This document shows positions 25,696 through 39,047 of a DNA stretch of 64,000 nucleotides, in pieces. The DNA is from CAYQEC01 sp964416425. GTDB lineage: Bacteria; Actinomycetota; Acidimicrobiia; Spongiisociales; UBA5794. Under the pieces are notes generated by a model, which was given only the letters and a program-made list of their open reading frames with translations, searched no databases and was not told where the DNA came from. Made by a program: the position numbers and the translations under genes. How positions within the stretch are numbered: position 1 is the stretch's first letter; every line of letters starts with the position of its first letter. Where the stretch lies: the NCBI GenBank assembly GCA_964416425.1, contig CAYQEC010000009.1, positions 1 to 64,000 of the forward strand, written 5' to 3'.

Positions 25696-26589
25696 ATGTT
25701 GTCGCGCACACTCCACGTCGACGGGCCCCTCGACCTCGGGGCGACCCTCGGTGTGCTCGGCCTAACGGTACGTCCCCTTGCCACGGTACGGGGCAACGAG
25801 GCGATGTGGGCCGTCCGCAGCCCGGACGGCCCGGTCACCGTGCACCTCACCATGACCGGGCACACCGCCACCGCGGTCGCCTACGGACCCGGAGCGCGCT
25901 GGGGACTCGACCGTCTCCCCGAGTACCTCGGTCTCGACGACACGTCCGGCGACTTCCAGCCCCATCCCGGGATCGTCGCCGAGTTGCACCGGAGGGCGCC
26001 CGGGCTCCGCCTCGGCCGCACCGGCCGGGTGTACGAAGCCCTGGTCCCGGCGATCGTGGCCCAGCGGGTCACCATCGAGGGGGCGCGCCGCAGCGTCGGG
26101 GAACTGGCGGCGCGGTTCGGGGCGGACGCTCCCGGGTCGCACGAGATCAGCCTGCTCCCGGCGCCGGAGGTGCTGGCGGGTCTCGACTACGCCGACCTCC
26201 ACCCGGCCGGGATCGAGCGGAAGCGGGCCGTGACCCTCATCGAGGTGGCGCGGCGGGCGAATCGTCTCGAGGAGATCATGGAGATGGACGTTGCCGCCGG
26301 GTGGGAGCGCCTCCTGGCGATTCCCGGGGTCGGCGAGTGGACCACCGGCCAGGTCATGGGCATCGCCCGGGGCGACCGCGACGCCGTCCCGGTGGGGGAC
26401 TTCCACCTCCCCAGCTTGGTGACGTGGCTGCTGGCGGGCGAGGAGCACGGCGACGACGCCCGCATGCTGAGCCTGCTCGAGCCCTACCGGCCGCAGCGGC
26501 GCAGGGTGGTGCTGCTGATGAAGCGCTCCGGGCTGCACCCGCCACGACGGGGGCCGCGGCGCCAGTCGCCGCGCATCGACTGGTGGTGA
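25696..26589 (+). CDS. DNA-3-methyladenine glycosylase family protein (AlkA-like, HhH-GPD)
   Basis: 297 residues. The C-terminal HhH-GPD domain shows the hairpin LLAIPGVGEWTTGQVMGIARGD followed by AVPVGDFHL, whose Asp is the catalytic residue. The N-terminal part (about 1-100) is a beta-rich domain like that of AlkA. It should excise alkylated purines in base-excision repair. There is no iron-sulfur cluster. The ATG follows CCAGGGG by a short spacer. It is transcribed divergently from the septum-formation gene. Confidence 0.88.
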   Translation: MLSRTLHVDGPLDLGATLGVLGLTVRPLATVRGNEAMWAVRSPDGPVTVHLTMTGHTATAVAYGPGARWGLDRLPEYLGLDDTSGDFQPHPGIVAELHRRAPGLRLGRTGRVYEALVPAIVAQRVTIEGARRSVGELAARFGADAPGSHEISLLPAPEVLAGLDYADLHPAGIERKRAVTLIEVARRANRLEEIMEMDVAAGWERLLAIPGVGEWTTGQVMGIARGDRDAVPVGDFHLPSLVTWLLAGEEHGDDARMLSLLEPYRPQRRRVVLLMKRSGLHPPRRGPRRQSPRIDWW

Positions 26590-26608
26590 AGGGAGTCGGT
26601 CGAAGCGA

Positions 26609-27031
26609 TCACTCCTGCTCCCAGAACAGGGTCATGCCGGCCCCGAACTCGGGCGTGGGTCGCGCCGTGAAGCCGTACGAGGCGTAGAACGCCTCCCTGC
26701 CGGCCGCCGCCATGAGGGCGACGACGGTGTTGTGGTAGGCGTGGTCCCGCAGGTACGACATCACCTCGTCCATCAGACGCCGTCCGATCCCGCGTCCCTG
26801 ATACTCGGGCAGGACGATCACGTCCTGGATGGAGAACACCAGGCCGCCGTCGCCGACGAGTCTGGCCATCGCCACGATCGAGCCGGCGGTGCGGGCGCAG
26901 ACGCAGAACGGCGAATTCGGGAGGAATCGTTCGATCACGGCCTCGTCGTACCGGCCCCATCCCACCGCGGTCCGGAGCAGGTTGTACTCGGCGGCGGTGG
27001 GGAAACCCGTGTCGATCTCGACGGTTCCCAT
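26609..27031 (-). CDS. GNAT-family N-acetyltransferase
   Basis: 140 residues, one GNAT domain. The acetyl-CoA loop is QDVIVLPEYQGRGIGRRLMDEVMSYL (Q/RxxGxG/A present as QGRGIG), and the C-terminal FYASYGF is the family end motif. The substrate is not identifiable; small GNATs of this shape acetylate amines or small metabolites. The ATG is preceded by GGGGAGG at about six bases and by a TACGAT -10 at 27061-27066. It stands alone between the glycosylase and gltD. Confidence 0.85.
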   Translation of the reverse strand: MGTVEIDTGFPTAAEYNLLRTAVGWGRYDEAVIERFLPNSPFCVCARTAGSIVAMARLVGDGGLVFSIQDVIVLPEYQGRGIGRRLMDEVMSYLRDHAYHNTVVALMAAAGREAFYASYGFTARPTPEFGAGMTLFWEQE

Positions 27032-27112
27032 TGGTGCGTCCTCCCCTCTTCGGGCTCGGCATCGTAGGCGGCGGCGCGGCGGGATCAGGACCGGTGGGGA
27101 GGGTGCGAAGGC

Positions 27113-28551
27113 TCAGTCCGGGAGATCGGAGTGGCCCATGAGGTACTCGTCGACCGAGCGGGCACAGTGCCGGCCTTCGCGGATCGCCCACACCACGAGG
27201 GACTGACCGCGCCGCATGTCCCCGGCAACGAACACGCCCGGGACGCTGGTGTGGTAGTCGTCGGTGCCGGCGGCCACGTTGCCGCGGTCGTCGAGGGTCA
27301 CTCCCAACTCGTTGAGCAGCCCTTTCCGGACCGGGTTGGTGAACCCCATCGCCAGCAGCACCAGCTCGGCCGGGATCTCGAACTCGGATCCGGCCACCTC
27401 CCGCATCTGCCAGCTCCCGTTGCTGCGCCCCCACTCGACCCCCGTGCCGTGGAGGGTGGCGGCGCGGCCTTCCCGCCCGGTGATGGAGGCGGTGGCCACC
27501 GACCAGCGCCGGTTGCATCCCTCCTCGTGGGACGAGGAGGTGCGGAGCCGGTTGGGCCAGTTGGGCCACACCAGCATCTTGTCCGCCTGTTCCGGGGGGC
27601 GGGGGAGGATCTCGAGCTGGGTGACCGAGGCCGCCCCCTGCCGGTTGGCGGTGCCGACACAGTCGGATCCGGTGTCGCCGCCGCCGATCACGACGACGTG
27701 CTTGCCCTCGGCCAGGATCGGGGCTTCGAGCCCGCTCGCTTCGCCCCCGATGCGGCGGTTCTGCTGGACGAGGAAATCCATGGCGAAGTGCACGCCGTCG
27801 AGTTCCCGGCCGGGGACGGTGAGGTCGCGGGGCTGCTCGCAGCCGCCTGCCAGGACCACCGCGTCGTAATCGGCGGCGAGGTTGGCGGCGGGCACGGTGA
27901 CCCCGACGTGGCTGTTGACCCGGAACTCGACCCCTTCGGCCTGCATCTGGGAGAGGCGGCGATCGATGACGGACTTGTCCAGTTTGAAGTCGGGGATGCC
28001 GTAGCGGAGCAGGCCGCCGATCTTGGGGCTCTTCTCGTACACGACCGCCTGATGCCCGGCGCGCGCCAGCTGCTGGGCGCAGGCGAGGCCGGCCGGGCCG
28101 GAGCCGACGACGGCGACCTTCTTGCTGGTGCGCCGGGCCGGGATGTGCGGCTCGATCCAGCGGTTCTCCCAGGCCCGCTCGATGATGCTGTACTCGATGG
28201 TCTTGATCGTGACCGGGGCGTCCTGCAGGTTGAGGGTGCACGCCTCCTCGCACGGGGCCGGGCAGATCCGCCCGGTGAACTCGGGGAAGTTGTTGGTGGA
28301 GTGGAGTACTTCGATGGCCTGGCGCCACTCGTCCCGCGAGACGAGGTCGTTCCAGTCGGGGATGATGTTGTCGACCGGGCAGCCGGAGTGGCAGTAGGGG
28401 ATGCCGCAGTCCATGCACCGCAGGCCCTGGCGGGCGATCTCCTCGGTTTCCAGGGGCACGGTGAACTCCTGGTAGCCGGCCACCCGCACCTCGACCGGGA
28501 GGTAGCTACGGTCGCGGCGGGGCAGGGTCCGGAAGCCGTTGGGGTCGCCCA

Positions 28552-28552
<1 letters not shown>
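27113..28552 (-). CDS. gltD: Glutamate synthase small subunit
   Basis: 479 residues. N-terminal iron-sulfur cysteines (CMDCGIPYCHSGCPV, then CPAPCEEACTLN), an FAD loop VVGSGPAGLACAQQLARAG, an NADPH loop VIGGGDTGSDCVGTA, and a final VFVAGDMRRGQSLVVWAIREGR are all in place. It feeds NADPH electrons to the large subunit. The ATG at 28552 overlaps the gltB stop (ATGA); an in-frame TTG one codon upstream is not preferred. Confidence 0.97.
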
Positions 28553-33156
<4,604 letters not shown>

Positions 33157-33178
33157 CACGTCGCCCTCGTCCGGGAGG

Positions 33179-33233
33179 CCGGCCGAAGGGCCGGGGAACC
33201 GACCCGACCGCACCTCGGTGTGCGGGGATCGTA
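33179..33233 (-). promoter_or_regulatory. gltBD promoter (-10 TACGAT) and structured 5' leader
   Basis: On the minus strand TACGAT (33228-33233) lies about 70 bases before gltB. Two hairpins follow in the leader: CCGCAC/GTGCGG (33208-33213 with 33220-33225) and CCGGCC/GGCCGG (33179-33184 with 33189-33194, tetraloop). No known riboswitch is recognised. They may simply stabilise the 5' end of the mRNA. Confidence 0.35.
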
Positions 33234-33351
33234 GACCGATATCCGGCGACACAACAATCCCGCGGCACCCGTCTCGCAGGCCCGCGACCAGGGAATATGC
33301 AGCCGCTGTGGGGTCTCGGGAGGGTGGAGGGGGACCCGGGGGAGGGCCCGG

Positions 33352-34503
33352 TCAGTACAGCTCGTACTCGCCGGCGATGAGCCGGTCGCGCACTCCGCGC
33401 CAGTCGGCGAAACACTCCTTGACGATGCCCGCGATCTGCGCCTCGTCGGCGTCGCCGGTGATCTCGACGTGGACCGCCGCGGGGTCGGTGACCGGGCGTC
33501 CGATCGAGCTGAGGAGGCGGATGGTGGTCTCGGCGACCTCCATCTCGTCCTGAAGGCGGCGGGCGATGTCGGCGCCGACGGCGTGGTAGGTCTTCCCGAC
33601 GTGGGCGGCCGGGTTCTTGCCGGCGGCGGCTTCGAGGCTCATCGGACGGTAGGGGGTGATGAGGCCGCCGAAGCGGTTACCGCGACCGACCTGGCCGTCG
33701 TCGCCGGCCTCGGCCGAGGTCCCGGTGAGGGTGAGGTAGGGTACGTCGACCTGGTCGCCCTGGTTGATCATGACCTCGACTGCCGGCCCGAGGATGGGGG
33801 TGGTGACGGCGACGACGTCGTCGTGCACCGCCGCCAGCGCCGCGTCGTATTCGGCGCGGCTGGCGACGGCACGAGCCAGCACCGGCACCGCCACGGTGAG
33901 GTGGGTCTCGCCTTCGACCCGGGCGCCCATGACCTTGATGTCGCGTCCCACGGGCACGGTGGCCCGGAAGGCGGCGTCGTTGAGGTGGAGCTCGACCGAG
34001 TGGACCGCGTGCTCCAGCGGGGAGCGCGGTTGCGACACGGCGGCGAAGGAGGTGTCGTTGGCGAGGGGGGCGTCGTCGAAGCGGGAGGTCACCACGGCGG
34101 CGAGGGCGACCGAGGACTGGTTCAGCCAGATCTCGACGTCGAATGCCTCCGGGGTGGCCTCGGGGAGCAGATCGAGCAGTTTCTGCTTGTAGGAGACGGC
34201 GAGCGCCTCCGGGTCGGGAGCCCACGACTGGAAGGAGTCGGCCTTGCCGACGAGCACGAGCCGCGACGGCTTGGTGTGGCGGCCGCCGCCAAAGTCGATC
34301 TCGACCGATCCGGCGGCGAGCACGGCCTTGTCGACGTTGAAGTGCTGGACCCGGCCGGTGTGGGCGAGGTATTCGCGGGCCAGCTCCCGTGCCAGCTCCT
34401 CGGCGAGGTGGTCACAGATGGTGTCGGGATGCCCGGTTCCCTTCCGCTCGACGAACTCGACCGGGGGGGCGTAGGGAGGGCGGCGCGTGACTGCAAACTT
34501 CAT
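33352..34503 (-). CDS. Archaeal-type methionine adenosyltransferase (S-adenosylmethionine synthetase)
   Basis: 383 residues. The N-terminus has ERKGTGHPDTICDHLAEEL (GHPD at 24-27), later VGRDIKVMGARVEGETHLTVAV, LTGTSAEAGDDGQVGRGNR, and ITPYRPMSLEAAAGKNPAAHVGKTYH. These are the signatures of the archaeal-type MAT family, not of bacterial MetK, whose GAGDQG and GGGAFSGKD motifs are absent. The enzyme makes SAM from methionine and ATP. Archaeal-type MATs are sparse in bacteria. Whether a normal metK also exists elsewhere cannot be seen. A TAGGAT -10 lies at 34536-34541 and GGCGAGAGA precedes the ATG. Confidence 0.88.
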   Translation of the reverse strand: MKFAVTRRPPYAPPVEFVERKGTGHPDTICDHLAEELARELAREYLAHTGRVQHFNVDKAVLAAGSVEIDFGGGRHTKPSRLVLVGKADSFQSWAPDPEALAVSYKQKLLDLLPEATPEAFDVEIWLNQSSVALAAVVTSRFDDAPLANDTSFAAVSQPRSPLEHAVHSVELHLNDAAFRATVPVGRDIKVMGARVEGETHLTVAVPVLARAVASRAEYDAALAAVHDDVVAVTTPILGPAVEVMINQGDQVDVPYLTLTGTSAEAGDDGQVGRGNRFGGLITPYRPMSLEAAAGKNPAAHVGKTYHAVGADIARRLQDEMEVAETTIRLLSSIGRPVTDPAAVHVEITGDADEAQIAGIVKECFADWRGVRDRLIAGEYELY

Positions 34504-34571
34504 TCTCTCGCCAGGGGTTCGACGGGGTTTGGGGCATCCTAGCGACCACCTCGGGGCGAGTTCGCGTCCCC

Positions 34572-35744
34572 TCAGACCTCGGCGGCGCGCCAGGCGTCGC
34601 GCAGCTTCATCTTGGCGCCGGAGCGCAGCAGGCCGCCGCTGTAGATCTTGCCGGCGAGGCGCACCAGGAGGTAGATGGCGGCGACCATGAGCGCGAGGGA
34701 GAGGGTGATCTCCCACACCGCGGCATCGCCGGTCGCCATCCGCAGCGGCATGGTCATGGGGGCGAAGGGGGGGAGCAGCGAGGCGACCCGGAGGATCGTG
34801 TTCTCGCCGGTGAGCGAGAACGACGCCACGAAGTAGCCGATCATCAGCAGGATGGTGAGTGGGAAGGCGGCGTTCTGCGCCTCTTCCTGGCGGGACACCA
34901 GGGAGCCGGCGGCGGCGTAGGCGGTGGCGAAGAAGGCGAAGCCGAGCACGAACCAGACGACCACGGCGACCAAGATGGCGGGCGTCGCCGTCGGGACCGT
35001 GAAGGCGTTCTGGAGCCGGAGACCGGCCAGGGCGATCCCGCCCACCACGATCAGCTGGGCGAGCCCGAGGGCGCCGATGCCAAGGATCTTGCCCGCCAGC
35101 AGGGTATGGGGTCGCACCGCCCCGAGCACCACTTCGACCACTCGGTTGGTCTTCTCCTCGATGACCCCGATGAGGATCCACTGGCCGTAGGTGACGATCG
35201 AGATGAACAGGAACACGGTGGCGGCGAAGGCGAAACCGCGGTTCGAGGTGTCCGTGGTGTCGGTCTTCCCGACCGTGGTGACCGGGGAGGCGCGGAGCAG
35301 GTCGGCGAGGTCGGCGGCGGTCAGCCCGTAGCCGGTCGCCCGGTCGAGGGCGGCGTTGGAGGTGAGGGAGGCCTGGACCAGGGCGGTGAGGGTGGGGTCG
35401 GTGGAGCTGCCGACGAAGATCCCGTCGGGGGCGGCGACGATGTCGACGTCCTCGCCTTCGAGGGCGATCTTGGCCGAGGCGAGGTCGGCGTAGGAGGTGG
35501 TGTCGACGGTGAGGTCGCCGATCTGGGCGGCGGCGCGCACCTGACCGGCCAACCCGGGGTCGACCTGGTCGACAGTGCCGATGGTCCAGTGGGTGGCGCC
35601 GACGCCGTGGAGGAAGGTGGGGGCGACGATGATGCCCACCACCAGGAGCACGATGAGACCGGTGGAGAGCTGGAAGGCCCGGCTCGTGACCCGTTCCTTG
35701 AAGTCGCGCACCGCCACCAGCAGCAGGGAGGTCGACGTCTTCAT
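34572..35744 (-). CDS. ABC-2 type exporter permease (NatB-like)
   Basis: 390 residues. One transmembrane helix near the N-terminus (about 26-44) is followed by a large extracytoplasmic loop (about 45-165). A cluster of five helices follows, with the EEKTNRVVEVVLGAVRPHTLLAGKILGIG segment typical of NatB/ABC-2 permeases between the first two. It pairs with the ATPase gene upstream, whose stop overlaps its ATG (ATGA). The NatAB type exports sodium or drugs, but the substrate here is unknown. Confidence 0.9.
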   Translation of the reverse strand: MKTSTSLLLVAVRDFKERVTSRAFQLSTGLIVLLVVGIIVAPTFLHGVGATHWTIGTVDQVDPGLAGQVRAAAQIGDLTVDTTSYADLASAKIALEGEDVDIVAAPDGIFVGSSTDPTLTALVQASLTSNAALDRATGYGLTAADLADLLRASPVTTVGKTDTTDTSNRGFAFAATVFLFISIVTYGQWILIGVIEEKTNRVVEVVLGAVRPHTLLAGKILGIGALGLAQLIVVGGIALAGLRLQNAFTVPTATPAILVAVVVWFVLGFAFFATAYAAAGSLVSRQEEAQNAAFPLTILLMIGYFVASFSLTGENTILRVASLLPPFAPMTMPLRMATGDAAVWEITLSLALMVAAIYLLVRLAGKIYSGGLLRSGAKMKLRDAWRAAEV

Positions 35745-36631
35745 CGCTGCACCGCCTCCCGGAACACCTCGGACAGGTTGGGCGGCTCGAAGCTGAACTG
35801 GCGCACTGCCCCGGCCCGCTCGGCCAGCGCGACGATGGCCCCGAGGTCGGCCGTGTCGTCGAGCCGGAGCCGGGCTCGCCCGTCGCCGACCGTCACCACC
35901 TCGGCGCCGGGGATCTGGGTCGCCCAGTCGATGGTGGCGCCGGCGATCTCGACGTCGAGGTAGCGGTGCGGGGAGCGGGCCCGCAACTCGCGCACCGGCC
36001 CGTCGAGCACGATCCGTCCCTCGTTGATGACGACGACGTCTTCGCACAGGTCCTCGACGAGGTCGAGCTGGTGGCTGGAGAACACGACGGCGGCCCCGGC
36101 GACGGCACGCTCGGCGAGGATGTCGCTCATCGCCTCTACCCCGAGGGGGTCGAGGCCGGCGAAGGGCTCGTCGAGCACGAGCAGGTCGGGGTCGTGCAGC
36201 AGCGCCGCGGCGAGCTGGATGCGCTGCTGGTTGCCGTGGGACAGCTCTTCGAGTCGCCCGTCGCGGCGCTCCGAGACCCCGAGACGCTCCAGCCACTCCA
36301 GGGCACGGCGCTCGGCGGTGGCCTTGTCCATGGCGTGGAGGCGGCCGAAGTACGTGAGCTGGTCGAGGATCCGCATTCTCGGGTAGAGGCCCCGCTGCTC
36401 GGGCATGTACCCGAAGCGGAGGCGGATCGCGGGCGTGATGACGGCACCGTCCCAGTGCACCTGGCCGTCGTCGGGACGCACCAACCCGAAGATACTGCGC
36501 ATGGCGGTGGTCTTCCCGGCGCCGTTGGGGCCGAGGAAGCCGAGCAGTTCGCCCCGCCGCACCCGGAACGAGCAGCCGTCGAGGGCGGCGATGTTCCCGT
36601 AGCGCTTGTGGAGGTTCAGGAGTTCGAGCAC
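35741..36631 (-). CDS. ABC exporter ATP-binding protein (NatA-like)
   Basis: 296 residues. Walker A GPNGAGKTT (about 35-43), Q-loop in MPEQRGLYPRM, signature LSHGNQQRIQLAAALLHDP (degenerate LSGGQ), Walker B LLVLDEPFAGLD and the H-loop SSHQ are present. A C-terminal DUF4162-like domain of about 80 residues ends in EPPNLSEVFREAV, typical of NatA. The start is GTG with GAGG seven bases upstream. Two 18-bp direct repeats lie just before the gene, which suggests specific control. Confidence 0.93.
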   Translation of the reverse strand: MLELLNLHKRYGNIAALDGCSFRVRRGELLGFLGPNGAGKTTAMRSIFGLVRPDDGQVHWDGAVITPAIRLRFGYMPEQRGLYPRMRILDQLTYFGRLHAMDKATAERRALEWLERLGVSERRDGRLEELSHGNQQRIQLAAALLHDPDLLVLDEPFAGLDPLGVEAMSDILAERAVAGAAVVFSSHQLDLVEDLCEDVVVINEGRIVLDGPVRELRARSPHRYLDVEIAGATIDWATQIPGAEVVTVGDGRARLRLDDTADLGAIVALAERAGAVRQFSFEPPNLSEVFREAVQR

Positions 36632-36661
36632 CGGCGACCTCGGAGGGTGAGCGGAAGCGAC

Positions 36662-36717
36662 GTCAAGTGTGCTTTGTATCGTAACGGTGGGGGGGCAATG
36701 TCAAGTACCCTTTACAT
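36662..36717. promoter_or_regulatory. Pair of 18-bp direct repeats around the ABC exporter promoter
   Basis: GTCAAGTGTGCTTTGTAT (36662-36679) and GTCAAGTACCCTTTACAT (36700-36717) share GTCAAGT, CTTT and AT in register, 38 bp apart start to start. On the minus strand the second repeat contributes TTGACA (36699-36704) as -35, and TACGAT (36678-36683) touches the first repeat as -10, with a short 15-bp spacer. A regulator bound to the repeats would cover the promoter. The second repeat also overlaps the last codons of the nitroreductase gene. Confidence 0.55.
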
Positions 36718-37330
36718 CAGGAGTCGGACCCGACTCGCCGCCCCACCGTTCCCGGTGAACGACGTCGGCGGCGGGCCGGCGGCCCCGCCGCAACGATCCG
36801 GACCGCCGGTCGGGGGCGCCGTGGCCGATGGTGACGACGCCCACCGGGGCCACCTCGTCGGGGATGCCGAGGAGCCGTTTCAGCTCAGGAACGGCATGGG
36901 CTCCGAGGAAGCCGGCGGCGAGACCCTCGTCCACCGCCGCCAGCAGCAGCAGCATCGCGGCGGCGCCGGCGTCCACCCACCAGTAGGGGGCCGGCCATTC
37001 GATCTCGCGCCCCGCGGCGTCGACCTTGTCGGGCTCCCGGTAGCGGGCGTGGTAGACCGCCTCGGAGACGCACACCACGACGTGGACCGGGGCCCGCGAC
37101 ACCCAGGGGTCGAACCCGGCGGCGACGTACTCGTCCTCGCCGGCGAGCCGGGCGACGGCGAGACGCCGGTCGGGGTCGGTGACCACCACGAAGGACTGAC
37201 CCTGGCTGAAGCCCGCGGACGGGGCGCGGCGGGCGGCGGCGAGGATCCGGTCGAGCGCGGCGGGATCCACCGCCTCGTCGGTGTAGTTGCGCACCATGCG
37301 GCGCCGGCGCAGGACCTCGGCGAACTCCAC
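36701..37330 (-). CDS. Nitroreductase-family FMN oxidoreductase
   Basis: 209 residues. It starts FAEVLRRRRMVRNYTDEAVD, the FMN-phosphate-binding Arg pattern of the family, with RRAPSAGFSQGQSFVVV and later DAGAAAMLLLLAAVDEGLAAGFLGAH and LGIPDEVAPVGVVTIGHG. It should be a flavin-dependent NAD(P)H oxidoreductase of unknown substrate. GTG start. Its C-terminal codons run into a regulatory repeat of the following ABC operon, and 69 nt separate its stop from the ABC ATPase start. Confidence 0.88.
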   Translation of the reverse strand: MEFAEVLRRRRMVRNYTDEAVDPAALDRILAAARRAPSAGFSQGQSFVVVTDPDRRLAVARLAGEDEYVAAGFDPWVSRAPVHVVVCVSEAVYHARYREPDKVDAAGREIEWPAPYWWVDAGAAAMLLLLAAVDEGLAAGFLGAHAVPELKRLLGIPDEVAPVGVVTIGHGAPDRRSGSLRRGRRPAADVVHRERWGGESGPTPDVKGT

Positions 37331-37390
37331 GATCAGCTCGTGACGCTCACCGAGGTCCGGGCAGCGGGGTGATCGGTCATGCCGGTCACC

Positions 37391-38755
37391 CTAAACGTCT
37401 GCCAGCGCCTTCAGTGCCTGTTCCATCGCCGCCTTGCCGTCGGCGAAGAACATCATGGTGTTGTCGAGGTAGAAGAGCGGGTTGTCGATGCCGGCGAATC
37501 CCGGCGACAGGCTCCGCTTCACCACGATCACGGTGTGGGCCTTGTCGACCTCGAGGATCGGCATGCCGTAGATCGGGCTCGACGGATCGTCCCGTGCCGA
37601 CGGGTTGACGACGTCGTTGGCGCCGATCACGAGTGCCACGTCGGTCTGCGCCATCCGCGGGTTGGACTGGTCGAGATCGAGCAGCTGGTCGTAGGGCACG
37701 TCAGCTTCGGCGAGGAGCACGTTCATGTGGCCGGGCATGCGCCCCGCCACCGGGTGGATCGCAAAGCTGACCTCGACGCCGCGGGCCTCGAGCGCGGTGG
37801 TGAGGTCACGGACGGCGTGCTGTGCCTGGGCCACGGCCAAGCCGTAGCCGGGCACCACCATGACCCGCTCGGCGTAGCCGAGGGCGATGGCGACGTCGTC
37901 GGGCGTGGCGCTCTTGACCGGCTTGTCGCTCATGCTCACGGGCCCGGCGCCGTCGGTGCCGAACCCGGAGAACAGCACGTTGGCGAGCGAGCGGTTCATT
38001 GCCTGGCTCATCTGCATCGAGAGGATCAAGCCGGCGGCGCCCACCAGGGCTCCGCCGATGATGAGGGCGCTGTTCCCGATGACGAAGCCCGCCATGGCGG
38101 CGGCGACGCCGGAGAGGGAGTTGAGCAGCGAGATCACCACCGGCATGTCGGCGCCGCCGATCGGGGTCACCGCGAAGACGCCGAGTACCAACGCCACCGG
38201 CACCACCAGCCAGTAGGCGGGCACGGCGTCGGCGGCGACACCCCAGATTCCGAAGCCGACCAGGCCGGCGGCGAGCGCGGCGTTGAGCTGCTGGTCACCA
38301 GGGAACGAGAGGGGACGGCCGCTGACGAGGCCCTGCAGCTTGGCGTATGCGACGAAGCTGCCGGAGAAGGTCACGCTCCCGACGGCGAGGGTGAGCACCA
38401 CGGTGACGCCCGTCTCGGTGGCGAACACGCCGTCGGTGTTCCCGATCTCGTAGAGCGCGACCAGGGTCGAGGCCGCCCCGCCGAATCCGTTGAAGGCGGC
38501 GACGAGCTGGGGCATGGCCGTCATCTGGACGCGGAGGGCGAGCATGGCGCCGACGGCGCCACCGGCGATCAGCCCGGCGACGATCGTCCCCCAGCTCACG
38601 ATGTCCTGGTGGACGAGTGTGACCACCATCGTCAGCAGCATCCCGGCGGCGGCGATGGCGTTGCCACGCCGGGCGGTGCGCGGCGTCGAGAGCTGCTTGA
38701 GGCCGACGATGAAGAGCACCGCTGCGAGCAGGTAGAGGAGCTCGATCTCAGACAT
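37391..38755 (-). CDS. pntB: NAD(P) transhydrogenase subunit beta
   Basis: 454 residues. About nine transmembrane helices (residues 1-260) form the proton channel. The cytoplasmic NADP(H)-binding domain III (about 275-454) has VPGYGLAVAQAQHAV, GRMPGHMNVLLAEADVPYD, VIGANDVVNPSARDDP and GMPILEVDKA, all standard. It completes the proton-driven transhydrogenase that makes NADPH from NADH. Its ATG lies inside the end of pntAB (8-base overlap). Confidence 0.96.
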   Translation of the reverse strand: MSEIELLYLLAAVLFIVGLKQLSTPRTARRGNAIAAAGMLLTMVVTLVHQDIVSWGTIVAGLIAGGAVGAMLALRVQMTAMPQLVAAFNGFGGAASTLVALYEIGNTDGVFATETGVTVVLTLAVGSVTFSGSFVAYAKLQGLVSGRPLSFPGDQQLNAALAAGLVGFGIWGVAADAVPAYWLVVPVALVLGVFAVTPIGGADMPVVISLLNSLSGVAAAMAGFVIGNSALIIGGALVGAAGLILSMQMSQAMNRSLANVLFSGFGTDGAGPVSMSDKPVKSATPDDVAIALGYAERVMVVPGYGLAVAQAQHAVRDLTTALEARGVEVSFAIHPVAGRMPGHMNVLLAEADVPYDQLLDLDQSNPRMAQTDVALVIGANDVVNPSARDDPSSPIYGMPILEVDKAHTVIVVKRSLSPGFAGIDNPLFYLDNTMMFFADGKAAMEQALKALADV

Positions 38756-39047
38756 TGCGCTGTACCGGCTTCTTCTTGAACATCTCCAGCATGCGGTCGG
38801 TGACGAGGAAGCCGCCGACGACGTTGATGGTGGCGGTCGTCACGGCGAGGAACGCGAGGGTGGTGGCCAGCGTGCCCTCGCTGAGACCGGCGGCGGTGAG
38901 GGCTCCGACGATGGTGATGCCGGAGATGGCGTTGGCGCCCGACATGAGTGGCGTGTGGAGGATCGGTGGGACCTTGGAGATGACCTCGAAGCCGACGAAT
39001 GCCGCCAGGACGAACACGACGATGCCGGTGACGAACGGCTCACTCAC
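38748..39047 (-). CDS. pntAB: NAD(P) transhydrogenase subunit alpha, membrane part
   Basis: 99 residues, three transmembrane helices, with the conserved ISKVPPILHTPLMSGANAISGITIVGAL. This is the split-off C-terminal membrane part of PntA, as in Rhodospirillum-type three-subunit enzymes. The start is GTG at 39045-39047, overlapping the pntAA stop (GTGA), with AAGGAGG seven bases upstream. Confidence 0.95.
   Translation of the reverse strand: MSEPFVTGIVVFVLAAFVGFEVISKVPPILHTPLMSGANAISGITIVGALTAAGLSEGTLATTLAFLAVTTATINVVGGFLVTDRMLEMFKKKPVQRNV

Noticed and set aside
33157..33351. tRNA or other stable RNA gene between gltB and the MAT gene
   Set aside because: No cloverleaf or CCA-type acceptor stem; only the two simple hairpins of the leader.
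34504..34571. SAM riboswitch before the methionine adenosyltransferase gene
   Set aside because: Only 68 bases separate it from the next gene, the -10 leaves a leader of about 25-30 bases, and no SAM-aptamer pairing is seen.
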